Positions 36,901 through 44,494 of a DNA stretch of 64,000 nucleotides are shown here, in pieces. This DNA is from Bradyrhizobium sp. PSBB068. GTDB taxonomy: Bacteria > Pseudomonadota > Alphaproteobacteria > Rhizobiales > Xanthobacteraceae. The stretch covers positions 5,022,001 through 5,086,000 of the forward strand of contig CP069300.1 in assembly GCA_016839165.1 (NCBI GenBank), read 5' to 3'. A program made the translations under genes and the position numbers. The notes beneath the pieces are model-generated. The model was not told the DNA's origin and did not search any database. It was given only the letters and a program-made list of their open reading frames with translations. Position 1 is the stretch's first letter. Each line of letters begins with the position of its first letter.

Positions 36901-37312
36901 AGTAGATCAGGTTCGGGCTGCCGAAGCCGCGGATGAAGCGCTCGACCCACTCGAAGCTGTCGACCATCGGCGTGCCGCTCGGCGTGGTGACACCGAACGC
37001 CACCGCCTCGGCGCCGCTCTCGGCGCGGATCGCGCCGAGCCGGTTGGCAATCTCGGTCAGCGCCTCGTCCCAGGACACCTCGACCCAGCCCGGGTCGGCG
37101 GCACCGCGCGGACGCGTCCGCTTGAGCGGGACGGTCAGCCGGCGCGGGCTGGCGACGATTTCCGGAGCGGCGCGGCCTTTGGCGCACAGCGCGCCGCCAG
37201 TCGGATGGTTATTTAATACCTCTACGCTGACCAAGCGTCCGTCCTCGACGACGGTGACGGCACCGCAGCGCGAACGACAAAGCGTGCAATAGCCGGATAT
37301 CCGCTGTTTCAC
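33911..37312 (-). CDS. Molybdopterin oxidoreductase fused to ferredoxin reductase and 2Fe-2S domain
   Basis: 1133 residues from GTG 37312 (GAGGCGG upstream). The first ~740 residues are a DMSO-reductase-family enzyme: 4Fe-4S ligands C9, C12, C16, C43 (CTLCRSRC ... LCAKG) and a likely Mo ligand C142 (VEICGWHKD). From about 800 it continues as an FAD/NAD oxygenase-reductase module (ARAYSLTGPS; FLAAGIGITPFISHL; YICGSPDFV) and ends with a plant-type 2Fe-2S ferredoxin (CRVGQCESC ... CLAC). This makes a self-contained NAD(P)H-linked enzyme. The substrate is unknown. No frameshift at the junction. Confidence 0.88.
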   Translation of the reverse strand: MKQRISGYCTLCRSRCGAVTVVEDGRLVSVEVLNNHPTGGALCAKGRAAPEIVASPRRLTVPLKRTRPRGAADPGWVEVSWDEALTEIANRLGAIRAESGAEAVAFGVTTPSGTPMVDSFEWVERFIRGFGSPNLIYSVEICGWHKDFAHALTFGRGIGFPDYDNADAIILWGHNPARTWLAQATRIADARRRGAKVVVIDPKPNGSGQQADLWLRIRPGADGALAMGAIRHLIATGSFDADFVDAWTNGSLLVDRATGRFLRADALWPDGAADVFVRLDASGSPVPCDTRYTQQSGGRLRGVLSVRARDGRMISAATAFELLVERAAPYTPARVAELTWLPIADIEAFNALLATRPRLAYHSWTGVGQHTNATAIERTIASLYALTGACDRPGGNRWPVPPPTRALNDYNILPPEQQAKALGIAELPLGPPAKGWITARDFSRAVLEGEPYRVRALVAFGTNFVVSQGHSERNKAALNALEFQVHIDMFMNPTAESADFVLPASTPWERDALKIGFEITQAAVETVQFRPRMVEPVGEVKADYEIAAALALKLGMHELFFGGDIEAGWNYQLAPLGVGVEDLRGHPEGRRFPQAFRDEKYAVTREDGTAAGFATPTRRVEIYSELMLGHGHDPLPDHVEPVGSPLTTAADDRFPLVLSTAKSGWFIHSSWRHVASLRRKSPDPAVEISPQLAAQRGLVEGDWAVVETQGGGVRLKVRLNAALDERVVVAEFGWWEDCPPLGRDRSAAAGALTRNINAVLHDDARDPVSGSVPLRAIVCDIRRDGVASRGVWSGQRRFVVGARRAEADNVVALSLLPLDGGPLPDFLPGQHVMTALPGATEARAYSLTGPSDLPQSLSIAVKGRFFDEVKCGDAPFFMPDRLHGLAVGDEVLLEPPGGVFTPPLKGLRPLVFLAAGIGITPFISHLETLQRIAQQDRVAEILLLHGCRSSHEHPFAQRLAELEVGIPELTRLTFYSAPLAQDQIGSPALRKGRIDLEQIKPLLARRPLVYICGSPDFVAAQIEAAAVLGIPRFDIFAESFVSPPAVPSNLAPRTIRLANSKQSFSWGPEQGTLLDAASAAGVALPSGCRVGQCESCAVEVVDGEFTHLGPVDGGEGRCLACQAVPLTDLTLAL

Positions 37313-37342
37313 CGCCGCCTCATCGTCAAGTCAGCCCTTGTG

Positions 37343-37361
37343 ACGCATTTTGGTAATGCGT
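37343..37361. promoter_or_regulatory. Candidate operator in the divergent promoter
   Basis: Perfect inverted repeat ACGCATT-N5-AATGCGT in the 144-bp gap between the divergent oxidoreductase (start 37312) and GntR-family regulator (start 37457). Size and place suit binding of the adjacent regulator. Confidence 0.45.
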
Positions 37362-37456
37362 TACACATTTACGTCATACGCTACCGCGCCCGTCAAGGCT
37401 AAGTAATAATCAGCGGACGAATCGAAGTTCCCAGCGAGAAGCGGCTGCGACCACCC

Positions 37457-38134
37457 ATGGACCAAAATTTGCGAGAACAGGTGCTGCAGCGGGTGCGTGC
37501 CGAAATCATTTCCGGCCAGAGCCTGCCCGGCACGATGTATTCGGTGCCGAGCCTCGCCGCGAGCCTCGGCGTCTCCTCGACGCCTGTGCGCGAAGCGCTG
37601 CTCGAGCTCAGCCGTGGTGGCCTGGTCGAGCCGATGCGCAACCGCGGCTTCAAGGTCGTCGAGCCGACGCTGACCGAGCTGCGCAACCTGTTCGACATGC
37701 GCGAGGTGCTGGAGCTGCACGCCGCCGTGCTGGTCGCCGCCAATCCGCCAAAGGATTTACCGGCGGTGCGTGGCTGGGCCGACCAGATCGCCAAAGCCGT
37801 CGAGACCGACGACGTCCAGCTCTATCTTGAGGCCGACCGCGCCTATCATCGCGAGTTCATCGCCGCCGCCGGCAACGAGCTCTTGACCGAGATGGTGATG
37901 GGCCTGCGCGACAAGATGCGGCTCTATGGCATCAGCTCCCGCGCCGGCCACGAGCGACAGCTGGCCTCGGTGCCCGAGCACTACCGGCTGATCGAACTCG
38001 CGCTCGCCGGCGAGACCGAGGCGCTGCCGGCCTTGCTTCGTAGCCACATCCGCTCCTGGGAGCCGATCTTCGTCGACGCATTGATGCGCTCCAAGGAGCA
38101 CGCGCGCGAGCCGCTGCGGCAGGCGCGTGGGTAG
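37457..38134 (+). CDS. GntR-family transcriptional regulator (FCD type)
   Basis: 225 residues. N-terminal winged helix: LREQVLQRVRAEIISGQSLP and VPSLAASLGVSSTPVREALL, then an FCD-type all-helical effector domain (LRNLFDMREVLELHAAVLVA; DRAYHREFIAAAGNELL). FCD regulators usually respond to organic acids. It is divergent from the oxidoreductase-atoE pair, which it probably controls. Confidence 0.9.
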   Translation: MDQNLREQVLQRVRAEIISGQSLPGTMYSVPSLAASLGVSSTPVREALLELSRGGLVEPMRNRGFKVVEPTLTELRNLFDMREVLELHAAVLVAANPPKDLPAVRGWADQIAKAVETDDVQLYLEADRAYHREFIAAAGNELLTEMVMGLRDKMRLYGISSRAGHERQLASVPEHYRLIELALAGETEALPALLRSHIRSWEPIFVDALMRSKEHAREPLRQARG

Positions 38135-38170
38135 CCACGAGCAAGATAGACGGCTGGCCGCGGTGAGCGG

Positions 38171-39331
38171 CTAATCGAGAATGCTCTTGTACTGTTCCGA
38201 GAAGACGTCGCGGCCGATGATCAGCCGCATCACTTCCGAGCTTCCTGCCAGGATCCGGTTGACGCGCGCATCGGTGAACATCCGGCTGATCGGATATTCG
38301 TCCATATAGCCGGCGCCGCCGTGCAGCTGCACGCCGAGGTCGAGCATCTTCCACTCGACTTCCGACGACATCATCTTAGCCTTGGCGCCCATGTTGCTGG
38401 TCAGGCGTCCGGCATTGTGCTCGACGACGCAGTGATCGACATAGACCTGGACGAGATCGATCTCGGCATCCATCTCCGCCATGCGGAACTGGGTGTTCTG
38501 CTGCTCGGCGAGCGGCCGGCCGAACAGCTTGCGGTCCATCACGTAAGCGCGCGTGATGTCGAATGCCTTACGGGCATTGGCGATCGATCCGACCGCGGAG
38601 ATCAGCCGCTCCTCGGCAAGGCCTTCCATGAGATAGTAGAAGCCCCTGCCCGGCTCGCCCAGCACGTTGCCTTTGGGCACCTTCACATTCTGGAAGAACA
38701 GCTCGGCGGTGTCCTGCGCCGGCATGCCCATCTTCTTGAGATTGCGGCCGCGCTCAAAACCGTCCATGCCGCGCTCGACGATCAAGAGCACCATGGCGTG
38801 CTTCTTCTCGGCACTTGCGAGCTTGGCCGCGACGATCACGACGTCGGAATTGATGCCGTTGGAGATGTAGGTCTTCGAGCCATTGAGCAGGAAGTGATCG
38901 CCCTTGTCCTCGGCCGTCGTCCGCATGCCCGCGAGGTCTGAGCCCGCTCCGGGCTCGGTCGTCGCAATCGCCAGGATGGTCTCGCCGCTGACGCATTTGG
39001 GCAGGAAGCGATCGCGCTGCTCCTCGGTGCCGAAACGCTTGAAATAGGAGCCGACCAGGCGGCTGTGCAGCGTGTTGAACCAGCCCTTGCAGCCCGAGCG
39101 CGCGGTCTCCTCGATGATGATCTGCTCGTAGCGGAAGTCCTCGTCGCCCATGCCGCCGTATTTCTCTTCAGGCCAGATCATCAGGAAGCCGAGGTCGCCG
39201 GCCTTCTTGAACGCATTGCGGTCGACGATGCCGGCCTCTCGCCACTCTTCCATATGGGGCGCGATCTCGCTGGCGAGAAACTTGCGGTAGGAATCGCGGA
39301 AGATGACCTGGTCTTCGGTAAAGCTGCGCAT
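38171..39331 (-). CDS. Acyl-CoA dehydrogenase
   Basis: 386 residues of typical length. Family motifs include ILAIATTEPGAGSDLAGMRT (FAD/substrate loop), then YISNGINSDVVIVAA, and the C-terminal LHGGAGYMDEYPISRMFTDA with the arginine-rich DARVNRILAGSSEVMR. It introduces the alpha-beta double bond in acyl-CoA with electrons passed to ETF. It is separated from the thiolase operon by an intrinsic terminator, so it has its own promoter. Confidence 0.92.
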   Translation of the reverse strand: MRSFTEDQVIFRDSYRKFLASEIAPHMEEWREAGIVDRNAFKKAGDLGFLMIWPEEKYGGMGDEDFRYEQIIIEETARSGCKGWFNTLHSRLVGSYFKRFGTEEQRDRFLPKCVSGETILAIATTEPGAGSDLAGMRTTAEDKGDHFLLNGSKTYISNGINSDVVIVAAKLASAEKKHAMVLLIVERGMDGFERGRNLKKMGMPAQDTAELFFQNVKVPKGNVLGEPGRGFYYLMEGLAEERLISAVGSIANARKAFDITRAYVMDRKLFGRPLAEQQNTQFRMAEMDAEIDLVQVYVDHCVVEHNAGRLTSNMGAKAKMMSSEVEWKMLDLGVQLHGGAGYMDEYPISRMFTDARVNRILAGSSEVMRLIIGRDVFSEQYKSILD

Positions 39332-39369
39332 CGTTCACCCAATCACGCTCTGCGGCGAGGCACTGACGA

Positions 39370-39411
39370 AAAAATGGAGCGTCGGTTCTGCTTCAACAAA
39401 ACCGACGCTCC
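39370..39411 (-). terminator. Intrinsic terminator of the thiolase-SDR-hydratase operon
   Basis: A perfect 12-bp stem GGAGCGTCGGTT / AACCGACGCTCC (39376-39411, 12-base loop) is followed on the minus strand by ATTTTTTCG, the classic hairpin plus U-tract. It lies 21 bases after the hydratase stop. Confidence 0.92.
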
Positions 39412-39432
39412 GTCATCGAAACAGTCGATGCT

Positions 39433-40200
39433 CTACTTGCCCTTCCAGTTCGGAGCGCGTTTTTCTGCAAAGGCAGCCGCGCCCTCGCGGGCATCCTCGG
39501 ACACGAAGACCGGACCGACGATCTCCTGCTGCTTCTTCCACATCTGGTCTTCGGGCCAGAGACGGGATTCGACGACCACCTGCTTGGACGCCTTGACGGC
39601 CAGCGGGCCGTTGGCACCGATCGCTGCCGCAAGCTCGAGCGCGGCGTCGAGCGCCGGGCCATCGGTGACGCGGTTGATGATGCCGAGTTGGTGAGCACGC
39701 TCGGCGCCGAAGAACTCGCCCGTCAGCGCGAACTCCATCGCCACACGGATCGGCATCTGCCGCGGCATGCGGATCAGGCCACCGGCCGCGGCCGCCAGCC
39801 CGCGCTTCACCTCGGGGATTCCGAACTTGGCGTTGCGGTTAGCGACGATCATGTCGCACGACAGCGCGATCTCCATCCCGCCGGCGAGCGCGTAGCCATC
39901 GACCGCCGCGATCAGCGGCTTCTTCGGCGGCGCCTCGGTGAGGCCGGCGAAACCGCGGCCTGGGATCGACGGTCGCTCGCCCTTCAGGAACCCCTTGAGG
40001 TCCATGCCCGAGCAGAACGTGCCGCCGGCGCCAGTGATGATGCCGACGCTGAGCGTATCGTCGGCATCGAGCCGGTCGATCGCCGCAGCCACGCCCTTGG
40101 AGAGCGCGAGGTTGGCGGCGTTCTTGGCCTCCGGCCGGTTCAGCGTGATGATCAGGATAGGTCCGCGGACCTCAGTGAGGACCGGAGTTTCTTCGGACAT
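39433..40200 (-). CDS. Enoyl-CoA hydratase/isomerase (crotonase family)
   Basis: 255 residues. Crotonase landmarks: ILIITLNRPEAKNAANLALS, the oxyanion loop GAGGTFCSGMDLKGF and the second one in AAVDGYALAGGMEIALSCD, followed by FGIPEVKRGLAAAAGGL. The glutamate of the second catalytic position appears as E in GIPEVKRG. AGGAGA precedes the ATG. It is the last gene of the thiolase-SDR-hydratase operon. Confidence 0.9.
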   Translation of the reverse strand: MSEETPVLTEVRGPILIITLNRPEAKNAANLALSKGVAAAIDRLDADDTLSVGIITGAGGTFCSGMDLKGFLKGERPSIPGRGFAGLTEAPPKKPLIAAVDGYALAGGMEIALSCDMIVANRNAKFGIPEVKRGLAAAAGGLIRMPRQMPIRVAMEFALTGEFFGAERAHQLGIINRVTDGPALDAALELAAAIGANGPLAVKASKQVVVESRLWPEDQMWKKQQEIVGPVFVSEDAREGAAAFAEKRAPNWKGK

Positions 40201-40232
40201 CGTTTCGTCTCCTGTTGCCGTGCTTATCGTTT

Positions 40233-40281
40233 GAGCATGATCTTTTCGGAAAACCGCTTCGCACTTTTCCGGATCATGCTC
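40233..40281. repeat. Palindromic intergenic repeat (RIME-like)
   Basis: GAGCATGATC ... GGATCATGCTC with inner CGGAAAA / TTTTCCG arms forms a 49-base hairpin between the hydratase start and the SDR stop, which it overlaps by one base. Palindromes of this sequence type are common between genes in Bradyrhizobium and relatives. It may affect mRNA processing within the operon. Confidence 0.75.
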
Positions 40282-41063
40282 TAGCGCGGCGCCATGCGGA
40301 TGGCGCCGTCGAGACGGACGTCTTCACCGTTGAAGTAGCCATTGGTGATCATCGTCAACGCCAGATGCGCGTATTCTTCCGGCATGCCGAGACGCTTCGG
40401 GAACGGCACCGACGCGCTGAGCGCAGCCTTGACGTTCTCAGGAGCGCCCTGCAGCAGCGGCGTGTTGAAGATGCCCGGCAGGATGGTGTTGACGCGGATG
40501 CCCTCGGCCATCAGGTCGCGCGCGATCGGCAGGGTCATGCCGACGACACCGGCCTTCGAGGCGGAATACGCCGCCTGCCCCATCTGACCGTCCTCGGCAG
40601 CAACCGACGCCGTGTTCACGACCGCGCCGCGCTCGCCGTGCTCCAGCGGAGCCAGCGACAGCATGCCCTGCGCCGACTTGGCGATGCAGCGGAAGGTGCC
40701 GACGAGGTTGATCTGGATGATGCGATTGAAGGCGTCGATCGGGAAGTGCGTGGGTTCGCCGGTCTTCTTGTCCCGGCCCGCAGTCTTCACCGCATTGCCG
40801 GTGCCGGCGCAGTTCACCAGGATACGCTCCTGGCCATGCGCCGCGCGCGCCTTGGCGAAGCCGGCATCGACCTGCTCGTCGGAGGTGACGTCAACCTTGC
40901 AGAACACACCGCCGATTTCCTTGGCGATGGCTTCACCCTTCTCTTCGTTGAAGTCGAAGATCGCGACCTTCACGCCGTGCGCGGCAAGCGCGCGCGAGGT
41001 AGCCGCGCCGAGGCCCGACGCGCCGCCGGTGACGACGGCGGCGACCGATGAATCGAGTTTCAT
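40281..41063 (-). CDS. Short-chain dehydrogenase (3-hydroxyacyl-CoA dehydrogenase type 2-like)
   Basis: 260 residues. Rossmann cofactor motif TGGASGLGAATSRALAAHG, then VAIFDFNEEKG whose Asp favours NAD over NADP; catalytic Ser in NTASVAAEDG and YSASKAGVVG (Tyr-x3-Lys). The C-terminal NGYFNGEDVRLDGAIRM is normal for the family. It likely oxidises 3-hydroxyacyl-CoA between the hydratase and the thiolase encoded on either side. Confidence 0.9.
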   Translation of the reverse strand: MKLDSSVAAVVTGGASGLGAATSRALAAHGVKVAIFDFNEEKGEAIAKEIGGVFCKVDVTSDEQVDAGFAKARAAHGQERILVNCAGTGNAVKTAGRDKKTGEPTHFPIDAFNRIIQINLVGTFRCIAKSAQGMLSLAPLEHGERGAVVNTASVAAEDGQMGQAAYSASKAGVVGMTLPIARDLMAEGIRVNTILPGIFNTPLLQGAPENVKAALSASVPFPKRLGMPEEYAHLALTMITNGYFNGEDVRLDGAIRMAPR

Positions 41064-41081
41064 TGCGTTATCCTTTCGCGA

Positions 41082-42332
41082 TCAGAGGCGTTCGATGATG
41101 ATGGCGGGCGCCATGCCGCCGGCGGCACACATGGTGACCAGACCATAGCGTCCGCCGCTGCGCTCGAGCTCGTCGAGCGCGGTGCCGATCAGGATCGACC
41201 CGGTCGCGCCGATCGGGTGGCCGAGCGCGATCGAGCCTCCATTGATATTGACCTTCTCGCGATCGAGGTCGAGGTCGCGGATGAACTTCTCGGCGACGAC
41301 CGCGAACGCCTCGTTGATCTCCCAGACGTCGATGTCGTTCTTGGTCAGGCCGGCCTTGGCGAGAACCTTCTTGGCCGCCGGGACCGGCGCGTTGAGCATC
41401 AAGGTCGGGTCATCACCCTGGTTGGCATAGGCCACGATGCGGCCGCGCGGCTTGAGGCCGTGCTTCTCGGCATATTCCTTCGACGTGATCAGCACCGCGG
41501 CGGCGCCGTCCACCACGCCGGAGCTGTTGCCGGCATGATGCACGCCCTTCCACTCGAGGCCCGGGTAGCGGCGCTGGATCTGCTTCTTGAAGGTCGTGCC
41601 GTTGCCGAGATCGAAATCGGCAAGCTGCTCGAAGCTCGGCTTCAGCGAAGCCAGGCCTTCGGCGGTGGTCTCGGGGCGCGGGAATTCCTCACGGCCGAGG
41701 GCGATGCTGCCATCCTCGTTGAGGACCGGGATCACCGACTTGGCGAAGCGGCCTTCATCGATTGCCCGCTTGGCGCGCTGCTGGCTGGTCAGCGCCAGGG
41801 CATCGCAGGCCTCGCGGCTGATCCCCTCGCGCGTGGCAATGGCGTCGCCGCACACGCCCTGGTGCGACTGGGGATGAATCTCGTCCAGCGCCGGGTTGCC
41901 GGAACCCATCATCCGCGCCGGCTGGCCGGCCTTGGAGCGCTCGGCAGCGAGGGTCTGCTGATAGCTCATCATCTCGGTGCCGCCGGCGATGACGCAATCT
42001 TCCATCCCCGACATCACAGAGGCTGCCGCCAGGTTCACCGAGGTGATGCCGCCGCCGCAGAAACGATCCAGCGTCGTGCCGCTGGCATTGATGTCGTAGC
42101 CGGCCGCGAGCGCCGACATGCGGCCGAGATCGCCGCCCTGCTTGCCTTCCTGGGTCGACGTCGACCAGATGATGTCGTCGACGGTCGACGTATCGAGCTT
42201 GTTGCGCGCCTTGAGCGCGGCGAGCACGGTGGCCGCCAGATGCTGCGGATGCAGGTGCGACAGCGCGCCCTTGCCCGGCTTGCCGATCCCACGCGGCGTG
42301 CGGACGGCGTCGATGATGTATGCTTCAGGCAT
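41082..42332 (-). CDS. Acetyl-CoA acetyltransferase (thiolase)
   Basis: 416 residues from ATG 42332 with GAGGGGG upstream. Thiolase features: DAVRTPRGIGKPGKGALSHL, nucleophile Cys in DRFCGGGITSVNLAA (with ITSVNLAAASVMSGMEDCVI), NINGGSIALGHPIGATGSIL, and the C-terminal VTMCAAGGMAPAIII with the proton-transfer Cys. It would cleave 3-ketoacyl-CoA or condense acetyl-CoA. First intact gene of the operon. Confidence 0.93.
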   Translation of the reverse strand: MPEAYIIDAVRTPRGIGKPGKGALSHLHPQHLAATVLAALKARNKLDTSTVDDIIWSTSTQEGKQGGDLGRMSALAAGYDINASGTTLDRFCGGGITSVNLAAASVMSGMEDCVIAGGTEMMSYQQTLAAERSKAGQPARMMGSGNPALDEIHPQSHQGVCGDAIATREGISREACDALALTSQQRAKRAIDEGRFAKSVIPVLNEDGSIALGREEFPRPETTAEGLASLKPSFEQLADFDLGNGTTFKKQIQRRYPGLEWKGVHHAGNSSGVVDGAAAVLITSKEYAEKHGLKPRGRIVAYANQGDDPTLMLNAPVPAAKKVLAKAGLTKNDIDVWEINEAFAVVAEKFIRDLDLDREKVNINGGSIALGHPIGATGSILIGTALDELERSGGRYGLVTMCAAGGMAPAIIIERL

Positions 42333-42442
42333 GCGTTTCCCCCTCGTTTCAGATGTCTCGCTCAAATTGACTCGTGCCGACGTCCCAACCGTTCCGCTGC
42401 GTCTGCCGCTTCGGAATGAGATGGGTCGTCAGCGGTGTGGCG

Positions 42443-42805
42443 TCACGGCTCGGCAATCGCGTTGCGCTGATCTTCGAAATACTCGAAGCGCGGCACCGTG
42501 CGGAGCTCCCGCTCGTCGGCACAGGCTGGCTTGTCGCCCCCTTGCGCGAACAACGGCGCGCCGGGTGCGGCAGCGTGCGGACCGAGAGCATATTTCTGCT
42601 CTTGCGGCAGGTAGATCAACTGGCCGATCTGGGTGAGGGTCAGCGTGAGACGGGAAACCGTCGATCGGGGAAGACCGCAACGATCGGCGATTTCGCGATT
42701 GCCAAGGCGTATGCTTCGGCCTTCGAAGCAACGCACGATGTCGAATGCGCGCGACACCACCTGGATCACGCGCCGGTTGTCCGTGCCGGCGGTCTCTTGC
42801 GCCAT
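42443..42805 (-). pseudogene. Truncated IclR-family regulator
   Basis: From ATG 42805 (GAGGTACTG upstream) the frame gives a normal IclR winged helix: VIQVVSRAFDIVRCFEGRSI, NREIADRCGLPRSTVSRLTL, IGQLIYLPQEQKYALGP. After about 90 residues the sequence loses the effector domain and stops at 42443, giving 120 residues against about 250 expected. It could be a broken gene or a DNA-binding-only fragment. It lies upstream of the thiolase operon, its probable former target. Confidence 0.65.
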
Positions 42806-43850
42806 CAGTACCTCAGATCGACGTCCCATCGTTTACGCCTCACTCCTCATTTTGCGTACGGGTGAATGAAGTCCGCCCTGGTTTGGGCGGGACGAGCCGA
42901 TCCGCGACGTCGCTGTCGCGCGTGCAACACCACGCGGCGCTCGCGCGAGCGGACCTGCAGAAAGGAGCTGACCGCAGGCGGCGCCTGGTCTTCCAGACCG
43001 GTGAAGCCGCGACCGCGGGGCAAGCAGCTTCTGGTATCGATGGCCGGCCGGCATCAGGCGGATTCTTTCCCTAGGATTCAGACCTTAATTAATTGATTAA
43101 TTAGTCAGGTGATTAAAGTGGGCGCCTCCCCCTGTCAACTGCGGTTGTCGCAGGGCGCCCCGCGCCCGGATGGCACCTCGGGCATCCGGCAGCCAGCTAC
43201 CGATCCAGTTGCGGCCGGATCAGCGTTCGACGTTCCCGCGAACTCTGCTGCTTGCACCGCGTATCGCTCGGCGCCGAAAACCAGACGCCCAACCTGACCG
43301 GGCAGACCGACACCGCGCCTGGAGTACACCTGCTCGATGAACGGCAATCGTGTGGCCGGCGCGAGCGCGCGGAAATCGGCGAGCGCCTAGTCGCGACCGG
43401 AGTTGGCGCCCTCGTTCCCACTCATGTAGCTGGTGTGCTGTGCGAGATAACCTTGCGTCGTCGCATCCGAGCGGGATCACAAACGGATTCGGCAGCCGCA
43501 TCGTATGGCAAGCGCGAGCCGGAAGCCCAGAGCCGGGAGCGAACGGCCGGCCCGTCCGCTCGGACCGCAATTGCACGACATGCGTATCCTCGCGCGCACC
43601 CGCATCGCGACACCGCATTATATCGGTTTTTGATGGGGCGATAAATTCCGATAGTTCGATCAGGCGCCGCTAAGTCTTTGCTCATTCAAAGTTTACCAAA
43701 GTTTGATGTTTTTGTTCACGACGACGGTCCGCTTGTCCGAGTCGAAAAGGCACAACCGGCCACTAGAACGAGTCGTTTGAAGGACGCCTGGGAAGCTCGC
43801 GGACCGGGAACGCGACCAGCAAGATTCTCGATCACTGTTGAAAGATTCGC
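42806..43850. other. Non-coding or decayed region of about 1 kb
   Basis: Frames here are short and none shows a convincing start with family resemblance. Minus-strand stretches around 43300-43440 give plausible-looking peptide with an in-frame TAG and shifts, compatible with a decayed gene I cannot name. The end before the pilin gene becomes AT-richer. It contains the palindrome at 43086-43103. Confidence 0.45.
43086..43103. promoter_or_regulatory. AT-rich palindrome, candidate operator
   Basis: TAATTAATTGATTAATTA is a perfect inverted repeat with a two-base centre in GC-rich surroundings, like operators of TetR or MarR-type regulators. It lies about 280 bases upstream of the broken IclR gene on the minus strand. 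Confidence 0.4.
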
Positions 43851-44402
43851 ATGCGCTACAACGGTGGGAAGCGACAAGTCGGGCAGGCCGCGCGAATCCG
43901 AGCGGTCGTGCTCTTCGTAGCCCTGGCATCCGGTTGTCAAAGCTCCGCCCAGGCCGGCACGTCGACCGCGAATTTGACCGTGCAGATCACCATTACCGCA
44001 TCCTGCACAATCAACGCTGCAACACTCAATTTCGGGAGCGTCGCCGGAACAACGCTTGCGACCACCCTGCAATCCGGCAGCACAACAGTCTCGGTCACCT
44101 GCACCAATGGCAGCCCCTACTCCATCGCCATGGATAATGGAGCAAACGCGTCCGGCAGCCAGCGGCGGATGGCGAACGCCGGAAATTTCATCAGCTACAA
44201 TCTCTTTACTGATGCGGCCCATACCAATCCCTGGACCACGGCCACCAGCAGCACAACCTGCACGACCACGAACGGCTGCTTTCTCGGCACCGGCAACGGA
44301 TCGGCGCAGACGATCAACATCTACGGTAACGTTCCTGCTACCGGCACCGCGCCGAACACCGGCACCTACACGGACACGGTGGTCATGACCATCACGTACT
44401 GA
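43851..44402 (+). CDS. Spore coat protein U domain pilin (Csu type)
   Basis: 183 residues. A signal region (RAVVLFVALASGCQSSAQAG) is followed by one SCPU domain: TANLTVQITITASCTINAAT, LNFGSV, QSGSTTVSVTCTNGSPYSIA, SGSQRRMANAGNFISYNLFT and TYTDTVVMTITY at the C-terminus. The two cysteine pairs and terminal strand fit a subunit polymerised by donor-strand exchange. First gene of a four-gene pilus operon; probably the main pilin. Confidence 0.88.
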   Translation: MRYNGGKRQVGQAARIRAVVLFVALASGCQSSAQAGTSTANLTVQITITASCTINAATLNFGSVAGTTLATTLQSGSTTVSVTCTNGSPYSIAMDNGANASGSQRRMANAGNFISYNLFTDAAHTNPWTTATSSTTCTTTNGCFLGTGNGSAQTINIYGNVPATGTAPNTGTYTDTVVMTITY

Positions 44403-44408
44403 GGAAAA

Positions 44409-44424
44409 GGCCGCAGCAGCGGCC
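44409..44424 (+). terminator. Small hairpin between pilin and chaperone genes
   Basis: GGCCGC-AGCA-GCGGCC six bases after the pilin stop. Too short a U-tract for a full terminator; could stabilise or attenuate so that pilin is made in excess over chaperone and usher. Confidence 0.35.
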
Positions 44425-44494
44425 GATGTTCCGTTGCGTTCGCGTATCGACGAATTGCCTTCCGGCTCAATTTTCGAAATCGATCGGTATTGCG

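Noticed and set aside
41217..42419. Plus-strand open frame of 400 codons opposite the thiolase
   Set aside because: Antisense shadow of an unmistakable thiolase.
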